From assembly GCA_948099385.1 (NCBI GenBank), contig CANUEZ040000062.1:3527501-3591500 (forward strand): 64,000 bases of DNA, written 5' to 3'. The notes under the pieces are model-generated. The model saw only the letters and a list, made by a program, of their open reading frames with translations, had not been told where the DNA came from and searched no databases. Of the stretch, positions 55,167 through 64,000 are shown in pieces. This stretch comes from Fasciola hepatica (taxonomy: Eukaryota > Platyhelminthes > Trematoda > Plagiorchiida > Fasciolidae). Position 1 is the first letter of the stretch. Each line of letters starts with the position of its first letter. The position numbers and the translations under genes are program-made.

Positions 55167-57600
55167 TTTTGAGATCTCTGTCCGGACGTCGTAGGATATG
55201 TCCAAACCACTGCAATCGTCAGCGATAGAACAGCACCGACAGCTTTTTGATATCGAAGCACCGTTGTCTTATTGTCTCGTTTGAAAGCTTTTCGTGCCAC
55301 ACCACTTCCAGTATCCGTCTCACACTAATGGTCAAACACTCCTAGTTTCCTTATGTCATCGACGCGTATTGGCCACGTCTCGCAACCGTATGCCAGTATT
55401 GGACGGATAGTGACCCGAAAGACGCGGGATTTCGTTGCGCCCAGAGTACGTTGCGAAGCTGGAGAAACGCAATCCTGGTATTGTCAATGCGCAACTTGAC
55501 TTCGTCTTTGGCTTGACCATCTGGGAGAATCGTGGAACCCAGATATTTGAACGCTGAGACTGGCTCAATTTTTTCACCGTTCAAGTATATCGGGACAATG
55601 GACTGTGCAGTGTATGTCGAAAGAATGTTGGTCTTCGACGTATTGATCTTTAGTCCCTTGGATTTTGCAAGAGATTCCACGCGATTGAGAATCGGCTGCA
55701 AGACAGTTTGGCTATCTCCAAGGATGACGAAGTCATCTGCGAATTCTAGATCGGCGAGGAAAACATCGGTGCCCCGCTGAATACCAGGGTAACCACTGAG
55801 CGCCTGACGCATTATCCAATCGATGGTGTAGTTGTACAGCACTGGCGACAGTGGACAGCCTCGTCTAACACCGAAATTGAGGGAGAAGTCACTGGACTCC
55901 TTTCCGTAGATGCGTATTCTCGCGCGGTTAGTTGCGTAGTACAATCTCATGAGACTGAGAAGCTTCTGGAGCATTCCATCCGCTTGTAGTGTAGTCCACA
56001 ACGACTATCTGTCAACTGAGTCGGAAACAGCCCAAAAACCAATAAAAAAGCTGCAGTCGATTTCTGAAACTTGTACCGATGTTCTAATACTCGGGAGAGG
56101 GTGAATATTTGGTCCACGCACTCTCTACCACGGCGTTTCAACAAAACACGGAGAATATTTTGGCGGCCTCGATGCCACGGTAGTATACGCACACAGTTCC
56201 GTTGAGAGTAAAATTGAAGTCCCTCAGTCTGCTGGGAATTGTTCCATTCCCCAAATTGAGCAAAGCAGTGTGCAATGGCTCGAGCAGTGTCGATAGGCAC
56301 GATCGGTATATCTCCGGTGCAATGCCACCCTTCTCTAGGGTATTTCTGGTCCTTCAGCTTGTGTATTACATCGGTGATATCATTTCGGGCATTCCAGACC
56401 CCCGCAACCAGGAGAATTTCACGTTTTGTGAGCCTGTTTATCGTCTCTTGTAGCCTATTGTAGAACTCGTCCCTTGGTGCTTCTTCGATTGCAGCTGTCA
56501 GGGCATAGACCGCAAGAACCGATACGTTCAAGGGTGAGTCGATCCGAGGGTATATCGGGTTCCATGAGAGCAGTGTTTTGTTAGCCTTGTTGCTGACAGC
56601 TATCGCGACGCCATGGAAACCAGAGCTGCCTGTGGGTCCGCCGTGCCATAGGTGGTAACTGTCGTCTTCTCTGGGAACCTTTATACACCGGTTTCCAGAA
56701 TTTGGCAGCCGAACTTCGGAGAGACATGCGATTTTGAAGCGATCGTCATGTAGCGTTCGCGCGATGATGGCTTGGCTTCTGATGTCCAAGAGTGTTCTCA
56801 CATTCCAGAGGGTGAATCAGATGTGATTTCGCGTCTTAAGGCCTCCAGCTAGCATATTTGTCACCCCAGCCATGGAAAGAACACCAGACACGTCGCTTAC
56901 CGGGGACGCCGTAGCATGAACGATGTGTGTAAGGGAACTTGTCATGAAGAGTCATGGAAATTTGGTAGGAAGTGGCGTTCCCATCGCCACTCGGCTTTTA
57001 TTCGGGGTTGCTTCTTAGCCCGTGCACAGCCAATCGCTGCCTGTTGGGCAACGGAAAGCTTTTGTGTTGGAAGCTGGTGACCAATCAAGCGGCTCACACG
57101 CCTTTTGGATGGTGGTCTACCAATCAGGGTTGCCCAACGCGGCCTAGTGTTCTTGGTACGTGGTTGCCAGTGACTTCCTAGGAGCTCGTTTGCCATTCGG
57201 TAGAAGTCACCTAGACCCAGGGGTCCGTGCAACCCTGTTTATTGGACGAATTTCCTTGCTGGCCGTTGAATCCCAGCAGATCCCATCCGCCTATGCAGGA
57301 GCATCCGTCTTCACAAGCTGGGCGACGTCTCACTGGGGTTTTTAGGTCTCGGTTACCTTCAATCTGGTTTGGTCCGCCTGTCGAACGGTTAGCCGGGGTG
57401 TGGCCGCTGATGCATTCCCCAGCTTCGTGTAGCCACAGGTGAGAATTGGGCAGGTGATGAAGACCAAAGAAATAGAAGATACTCCGAGAGACACGACAGT
57501 ATACTAACTCAGAGGTGATACTCCTCAGAAATACCCTATACATCCCTGTTATAACTAGACAGTTAACTCCAGCGGGCACAGGACAACCCCACAACTCTAT
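55167..57600 (-). mobile_element. RTE-like family D, divergent member with internal deletion
   Basis: From 3' to 5' on +: C-terminus without tail (RLQWFGHILRRP near 55195), RT 56001-55351 (LEFADDFVI, AFKYLGSTILPDG, PVLYNYTIDW), RT start fused to endonuclease 56801-55947 (RTLLDIRSQAIIARTL, CLSEVRLP, VSVLAVYALTA, VAGVWNARN), then a probable 5' UTR with no ORF up to about 57600. Within the 56801 frame, sequence jumps from the endonuclease GVWNARN directly to the RT entry (VIHKLKDQKYPREG), so the endonuclease end and linker are deleted. Confidence 0.8.
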
Positions 57601-59239
57601 TTTACACCGCCAAGCAGATTTCTAACAGGACATTCTCTGCCAAATTCGATGTACCGCAGATCCCGGTGTGTCATCCGATATTCCACAGTCTACCCCCCCC
57701 CCACACATAACACTCAACAAAATATATCACACGTAGTTGATAATGCCATACAATTCATCATCCAACAACAACGATCCCGACCATATATTTTGCGAAATCT
57801 ATAAGCTTAAGACTGAGATTGCATCCCTGTTTTGGTCTAAATTCTTCAATTGTAAAAAAATTACTTCCAATGTTCTAGTGTCTAACCCTTCCCCCAGTGG
57901 GGGGAATGTAACATACTTCGGCGTTGTTCGTTCTCATTTTCACCGTAAACATTCTAATGATCCTTTCCGTTCCTTTTCGGGCTGCACTTAAACAACATTT
58001 CTCAAAAAGCTCCACTTCGAGGTCTTTGTCTTTTGGTTTTCACTGACCGATACGTTTAGGGTTACGACAACGTCACATGCAGATCATTTATTAACACCAG
58101 TCTGCAAACACTGTCGTACATAATGCAGGCAGGGCCTCATCATCCACCACCCGTTGCCGAATAACCCCGCAGAACTGGTAGAACCTTAACAAAGAAGACG
58201 TCCACATTGCTTACGAAATGGAGGCACAAAAAACGATTTCATAATTATTTGAAATCCAGCTACAAAAAAACGTTTTCCAAACACAACTTCCCGGCCGGTG
58301 TGAATGTCGTGTAACTTTCCGTGCTTGTTTACCTCGTTTTGTTTACATACCTGATATCGTACCGATTTCTATTTCACATCATGCACCTCTATAATCAGTC
58401 AAGTAAAACGCAACGCTTCTGTTGCGAGTCTGGTCCCCGCTGATAAAGTTATCATCGTTTGTTGCAAACCGTACGTGTCACTTCCTTTGTGGAATGGAGT
58501 GACGGTCGACGCAAGCAAGTCGGGTCAGGCCAGATCACAGGACTTGAGGCTTGAACTAGATAAAGCGGTCCAGATTCTTGCACCAGTGAGCGCCGCGATG
58601 GATCCTACCGAGCAACGATTTCCGTGTTTGCGTTGTGGTCCTTTTTTTAGTTTTCCTATGAAACAGGGTTCAGACTCGGTGGGCTGCCAGAAGTGTAGCA
58701 ATATGACGGTTACGAACTGGGTCCTCTTCCAGGTCTAGCTCCTCCCAGGAGTGCCGCAAATACAGACAGAGCTCAAATGAAACGCTAATAGTGGTAAGTT
58801 GGACAGAAGGAGAATAAGATACGGGGTGGCGGAGAAAGAGAGAGCGAAAGTCAAAGAGAGGTATGGTACTGACGAACAACAGTGACTAAAAAGGGAATGG
58901 CGCTGCATAAAGTATTGTCGTTTATTGATTTGCGTTTGTATGTACTCAGGGAATACACCAGGCTAGCAAAGGTCCTACCTTGTCTTAAACCCTATTGCCT
59001 ACCTCAGCCAGCAATGCATCTCATGGGCTGACAGCACGGCACACAAAGAAAGGTGCTCCTACGCTTCCCAACGCTCTCGATTTAATGCGTTTGAATTCGT
59101 GTCCCTGATCCTGCGGTCCTGTGCCAATACTAACAACGGCTCCGTTGGGATGTATAAAGCTTTAATTTGCTTGAAGTCTTCTATTAGGCCCCCCGAATCT
59201 TCCAAGTTTCATCAAGTAGAGGTTCAGCGCCATTAGCCT
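57601..59239. other. No recognised gene
   Basis: 1.6 kb without a recognisable domain. Open frames at 57737-57991 and 58475-58738 (+) show no conserved motif. A short C10-type run lies near 57692. Confidence 0.35.
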
Positions 59240-60440
59240 CTAGGTACGTTTTGTGCCTGAGTCCTACTACCTCTCTAGTGGTTTCGCTAGACTTTCTCAA
59301 ATACAAGTGTCCCGCACAAGAGCCGGAGGCCCGAGTTTGGACGCCATCCTAGGTGACCTAACGACTGCTTCATAGAGGGAACAGTACGAAAGCTTCCCTT
59401 TTCGCTATCGTGCTTAAAATTGGTGAAGTACCCGATTAGCATTAGCCACAGAAGTCAAACCACTTAAGTGGCTGGTAGTAATCGTTCATCCGGACCCCAA
59501 GATCAATGATATCCGTAACTTCCCGTATAACGTGGGTTTTATAGGTTTAGGTATTTCGATTATCCACCGGTGTCCTGGGTAAGGTGTCTACACTCCCCTC
59601 TGTTGAACGGCAGTTGCCAGTGAGTGGTCCAAGCGTGAAGCATATTCAAGTCCTCTTGAAGAGATGCGGTTCCGGTTTCACACCCCGGCTCTAGGTCGTC
59701 CGCAAACAGGTAGCCCGGGTTCAGCATACGTACAACAGGTCATTGTCCTAGGTCAAAGGCAGAAGAGGACCCAAAAGTGACTTCTCCGGGACCCCAATGG
59801 TAGCCCTAGTCCACGTGGATTTGTTTTCACTCATCCTTACGCAATACGTTGGGCCTGAAGTGTCTAGGATCATTCCAGCGCCTCCACTGTGTAACGGCAG
59901 TCGTTGGTTTACGAAGTCAAAAGTCTTTTGGAAGTCCAAATAGCGAATACCGATTCGTTCACCCCTAACTAGTCTGGCCGTTACCTCATCTAAGATCGCA
60001 AGCTGGACGAGCATGATCTATTTCTATCAAACCCGTGTTGTCTGCTGCAGACTATTTTATTTTCAGCTAGATGATTGGCCATGTAGTCCCCAATCAGTCC
60101 TTCCAGTATTTTTAGCGGCAAAAGTGGCAAACTGACCGGTCGATAGTTTTGTACCTTATCGTTCAAACCGTCGGCGTGTATTGCGAAAACTTCGGTCGTC
60201 ACCCAATCCACAGGAAGTTGCACATTGTCCAACGAGCCAATGTGTAACCGCGTAAGAGGGGCTGCTATTACCTGGGCAAAGGGTGTAGAACCGCGGTGTG
60301 AGTGCCGTCTGGACCGGTTGTCTTGTCCTGCGGGACCTCTTCTTCTTCCAACGATGCGTTGAATAGAAGCTTGGCTAACAGGTCAGCTAATGACTGTTGT
60401 GAATATGACAGCGGCAGATTAAGAGTTCCGAATAGCACAA
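59240..60440 (-). mobile_element. CR1-like RT fragment, old and degenerate
   Basis: Minus frames 60232-59990 (LPVDWVTTEVFAIHADG, NDKVQNYRPVSLPLLPLK, RQHGFDRNRSC) and 60014-59748 (LAILDEVTARLVRGE, YLDFQKTFDFVNQRL, GVPEKSLLGPLL) are successive CR1 RT motifs. Further broken RT sequence continues to about 59240, including the decayed region expected to hold the ADD motif near 59700. It is more diverged than the other CR1 copies. Confidence 0.75.
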
Positions 60441-61248
60441 TCTAAGAGCGTTTTACTGGACTGATAACAAGCGTATACTGACTGAAATGTAAATGAAGAA
60501 GCTGACTGATGTGTTACACAAAGCAGATGATAATATCATGACAGGTTTCACTATCGCTTCACAAATTTCCTCCGGTCCCGCTGCACTACACGATGAAGGG
60601 AGCCTTGGATCATTGTAAACCTCGCTCTCTCAGATATTAGTGCCTACCATCTCAGGTGCTTGCGTGTTGTCTAATGGATTTTTCCGGACGATTCTTGGTC
60701 CAGTCTGTATACCTGCTGAAAGAGCCGCAATATATTCTGGGTCAATTCTTGTTTCGTGCACTCTCTTTTCCCTAACACTATTGTTGCTGCTGTATTCCCT
60801 CAGTCATGCTTTATCTATAGTCTTCACTTCTTTCGTCCTCCCTTTCCGCCTTCAAACTTCATTACCTATTCCATTTCCAGTTGCCTACTACCCTTTTGCC
60901 GGTACCACCTCTAACTTCTTTCATCCCCTGTAGCTTTCCACCTCCACAAATTCTGTCCTTGAGATAGATGGGGCGCTGGCTGGAACTCACCAAGGGACAG
61001 TGATCCTGTGAGGTTCCTCAGATTGCGGCACAGCGGTGAAAGGTTCACACTTCCGTCTATCCCTACCAAATCATCGTAGACTGTTTTTCCATTTGACGCA
61101 GCACCGACTAATCCGAGAAGCCGACAGTGCGGGAACCTGGACAAACTTGGTAAACCACCGTCTACGTTCTGTGACCCGTCTCTACTTGACTGGACCTTGT
61201 ACATCAAACCAGAGACGGCGAATGGCGGAACGTAATGGCACACCGAAT
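60441..61248. other. No recognised gene
   Basis: A pyrimidine-rich stretch (60740-60930), then sequence with open frames on both strands but no nameable motif. It is the outer flank of the CR1 3' tail that follows. Confidence 0.35.
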
Positions 61249-63106
61249 GTTCAGTTCAGTTCAGCTCAGCTCAGTTCAGTTCAGTTCAGTTTGCACAGGA
61301 CAGGTAATGGCCACGGCCCATCGAGCGTCCAGAATTCCTTCGATGGTATGCACACCAGTTATGCACCCACCACTTCCGAGTGTATTTCGTCGAATCCCCG
61401 CTAAAAATGAGAGGGAAACGGAAAACCTCATCGCACATCAACTGCGAGAGACATTACGCATCGTGAGCGTTCACTGAGATAGTATGCAATGGAGGAAAAA
61501 GTCTGTTGAAACATACTCCAGAAGAACCACAGTGCTACACGTCATCCATCTAGTTGATATTTTCAGGGCTCCCTACAATGAAAGATCTCGTACCACTTGC
61601 GATCAAGGGCACATTTGAAGGATTGGACTATCTGCAGATCTACCATTTCACCAGGCAGACCGTTCCAACTGTTCACAACCCTGTTGCTGGAGAAGTGCTA
61701 TCTAGCCATCAGCCTAGATCGGGCTTTTATCAACTTCTTTTCATGTCCCCTTGTTCTGGAGTCTACGGCCACTTGGAATAGACTATCTGGTCTAAGGCCA
61801 GAAAAGCCCTTCATTACCTTGAACGTTTCTATGAGATCCCCTCGACGTCTCCTCCTTTCTAACGAGAAGAGATTCAGGTCACAGAGTCTCTGCTCGTAAG
61901 TCTTACCACTCTGCCCTTCAACCATTCGCGTGGCGAGACGTTGAACTTTCTCGAGGCAGGCGGCGTCCTTTTTGAAGAAGGGTGACCAAGCCTGCACGCT
62001 ACCTTCTAAGTGAGGTCGTACTATAGCCACGTAAATAGGTACGAATACCTCCGGCTTCCGGCAAGACAAAGCTGATCGCAGTCTAAAGAGCTCCCCACGA
62101 GCCTTATGCGCGGCAGCGTTGCACTGCTCCGACCATTTGAAGTCACTTTTCATGATGATCCCCAGATCTTACCCTACTGGCTGCCTCTACGGTGAACAGC
62201 CCTTGATCATGAGCGACAGTTAGGCTCTCTGTTGTCCTTGACAACAAATGGCTTTTTTGAGCGTTTAGAGGTAAGTCCCATTTGTATGCCCAGTTCAGGA
62301 CGGTACCTATTTCCCTGCCCAAGTCCGCCCTACCCTTAGAGCCAACAATCTTCACATCATCCGCAAAAATAAAGCTGGGCGATTGAAGAGTGGATGCTAG
62401 GTCATTATTAAATAATAAGAATAGGACCGGGCCTAGGACGGATCCCTGAGGTACACCACTGGTGACGTTCACCAAACTGGAGCACCTGCCCCCCACTTTG
62501 ACATAAAGCGTCCTGTGGGAGAGGAAGTCCTCCAGCCACCTATATACTGGCCCACCTATACCGAAAGTCTCCATCTTGCATAGCAAAAGACGATGATTGA
62601 CGGAGTCGAACGCCTTGCTAAAGTCGAGGTAGCATACCTCAACCTCCTTACCTTCGTCCAGCCGTCGAGTTACTTCATCTAAGAAGCACAGGAGATTGGT
62701 CCGGCAAGATCCATTTTTCAGGAATCCATGCTGCGCCGGGCTTAGCATGAAGTGCTACAGTAAGTGCTGGCAGATATGAGCACGGATGATCTTCTCGAGG
62801 ACTTTACAGAGAATGCTAGTTAGGCTTACCGGCCTGTAGTTCTGCACATCCGACTTAGGCCCACTCTTATGTATTGCCACGACTGCCGCGACTTTCCAGT
62901 CCTGAGGCAGCTTTCCCTGGTCCAGCTTGGATCTATACAATCTGCATACCGATGGAGCCATGATATCCGCCAACGGCTTGATGATAGGTGGATGAATGCC
63001 ATCTGGGCCCGCTGACTTGTGGCTGTTTAACTCCTGTAGGTACTTACGCACGCATTCCTCTGAGAGATCTAGCTCGTTTAACTGAGGAGGATGCACCAGA
63101 GCCAGA
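61249..63106 (-). mobile_element. CR1-like copy 2, close relative of 1526-6060
   Basis: Begins with the GTTCA pentamer array (61249-61291 on +), then the 3' UTR and ORF2 C-terminus and RT (62153-61698; 62748-62143 with FADDVKIV; 63106-62755 with SAGPDGIHP and LPQDWKVAAVVAIHK). A 1-base deletion at about 62167 shifts the frame, and a stop lies near 62756. It is interrupted at 63106 by another CR1 3' end. Confidence 0.88.
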
Positions 63107-63431
63107 TCTGCACAGGACAGGTAATGGCCACGGCCCATCGAGCGTCCAGAAATCCTTCGATGGTATGCACACCAGTTATGCACCCACCACTGCCGAGTGT
63201 ATTTCGTCGAATCCCCGCTAAAAATGAGAAGGAAACGGAAAACCTCATCGCACATCAACTGCGAGAGACATTACGCATCGTGAGCGTTCACTGAGATAGC
63301 ATGCAATGGAGGAAAAAGTCTGTTAAAACCCGTCATCCATCTAGTTGATATTTTCAGGGCTCCCTACAAGGAAAGATCTCGTACCACTTGCGATCAAGGG
63401 CACCTTTGAAGGATTGGACTGTCTTCAGATC
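63107..63431 (-). mobile_element. CR1-like copy 3, 3' end nested in copy 2
   Basis: It repeats the CR1 3' UTR (TGCACAGGACAGGTAATGGC onward) and the ORF2 end (KWYEIFPCREP), but without the pentamer array. Its 5' side stops exactly where the LTR at 63432 begins. Confidence 0.82.
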
Positions 63432-63975
63432 TGTAGATACCTGTACTTTTCCGACTTTTTCCATGAATTTCAACTTCCCTTGGTGCGACACTCCTTTGTT
63501 GTACCGACGTTTTAATGTAAAACACACACTCCTTTTGGTCGTCATCACCGCGCAATATAAAAAGGCTGTAAATAAATCTTTCATTCTGGCACGGTCTCGT
63601 CGTCTGGTTTGGAGTGTCTTGGAATCATATCGGTCGGAACTTACTGACTGAAACAAACATTTTAAAAGCTTCAACGGCGTCTCTTGGCACTTCGCTCAAT
63701 ACGATCCTGTTCTGTTCAACGGATGGCTGTCAGACCGAACTGAACGGAAGACATTGGCAGATATTGACTCTTCGGCACTCATCTCCTGATCACAAGAACA
63801 TTGAACAACTGTGAGTTTGAGTCACACCTTTTGTTTCATTTTAATTCCTAATGTACATACCCTTTTGGACTTTTTTATCACCGCACGCTCCTCCGCCCAT
63901 CTTAGTTTGCTAGTGTCGTCTTAGATATTGTTGGCATTCATTTAGTGTACTATATAGACAGAGTAGTACGCTACA
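63432..63975 (+). mobile_element. Candidate 5' LTR of an LTR retrotransposon
   Basis: 544 bp bounded by the short inverted repeat TGTAG (63432-63436) and CTACA (63971-63975). It contains a TATA box (TATAAAAA, 63556-63563) followed by AATAAA at 63571-63576. A primer-binding-site-like TGGTGAGCCC starts 5 bp after its end. The left end cuts the CR1 sequence sharply. The internal region lies beyond the window, so the family cannot be shown. Confidence 0.65.
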
Positions 63976-63979
63976 AAAT

Positions 63980-63992
63980 TGGTGAGCCCAGG
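63980..63992 (+). promoter_or_regulatory. Candidate primer-binding site
   Basis: TGGTGAGCCCAGG directly downstream of the LTR end. TGG is the standard start of a site complementary to a tRNA CCA end. Which tRNA primes it is not determined. Confidence 0.5.
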
Positions 63993-64000
63993 TTGTTTTT

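Noticed and set aside
58475..58738. Open frame with CLRC and CQKC pairs suggesting a zinc finger
   Set aside because: Only two Cys pairs, no family resemblance, and no flanking exon with matching phase was found.
60640..60933. Hydrophobic open frame resembling a membrane protein
   Set aside because: It arises from pyrimidine-rich sequence, which yields Leu/Ser/Phe/Pro by composition alone.

Overview
This window is eukaryotic nuclear DNA, most likely from a parasitic flatworm, with a trematode more likely than a cestode. The evidence is: split genes with GT-AG introns as short as 33-41 bp at their 5' ends and several kb further on; a mixture of CR1-like, RTE-like, Penelope-like and Ty3/Gypsy-like retroelements; and no operon-like packing. 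The species cannot be named from sequence alone.

Two host genes were reconstructed exon by exon and are convergent. (1) A ZNF330/NOA36 orthologue on the + strand (27097-38442, five exons, 284 aa). (2) An Abelson-interactor (Abi) orthologue on the - strand (49252-38682, eight exons, 590 aa), with the N-terminal Abi region, HHR-like region, Gln/Ser-rich linkers and C-terminal SH3. Their stop codons lie 239 bp apart, and their best poly(A) signals cross over, so the transcripts may overlap tail to tail.

The rest is a dense, nested retroelement landscape. For bookkeeping I use local family names. CR1-like: 1-1525 (+), a full-length two-ORF copy at 1526-~6060 (-), 59240-60440 (-), 61249-63431 (-). 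RTE-like family A: 14810-17430 (-), 41270-43955 (+) and fragments. Family B, with (ATG)n 3' tails: 7211-8046, 13290-13985, 19858-23512, 48145-48575, 49511-50150, 50607-50888, and a head-to-head pair at 51230-55166. Family C: 12136, 25330-25800, 46930-47575. Family D: 8135-10921 (with a 12-bp target-site duplication), 18615-19163, 55167-57600. Family E: 8047-8134 plus 10922-11350 (split by D) and 50395-50606. There are also Gypsy-like gag/protease/integrase pieces (19164-19857, 23513-25000, 26399-26920), a Penelope-like fragment (12400-13270), a divergent Jockey/CR1-type fragment (17840-18610) and a candidate 5' LTR running off the right edge (63432-63975).

Points most worth attention: a 2.08-kb tract of two inverted family A copies that is almost identical while both flanks are homologous but clearly diverged (gene-conversion signature); an in-frame TAA inside the RT domain shared by all three family B copies that cover it; two family B copies joined 5' end to 5' end with 3' tails on both outer sides; and a CR1 copy with both ORFs open, a PHD-finger ORF1 and an ATGA stop-start overlap. 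I saw no CRISPR array, bacterial gene, rRNA or convincing intact tRNA.
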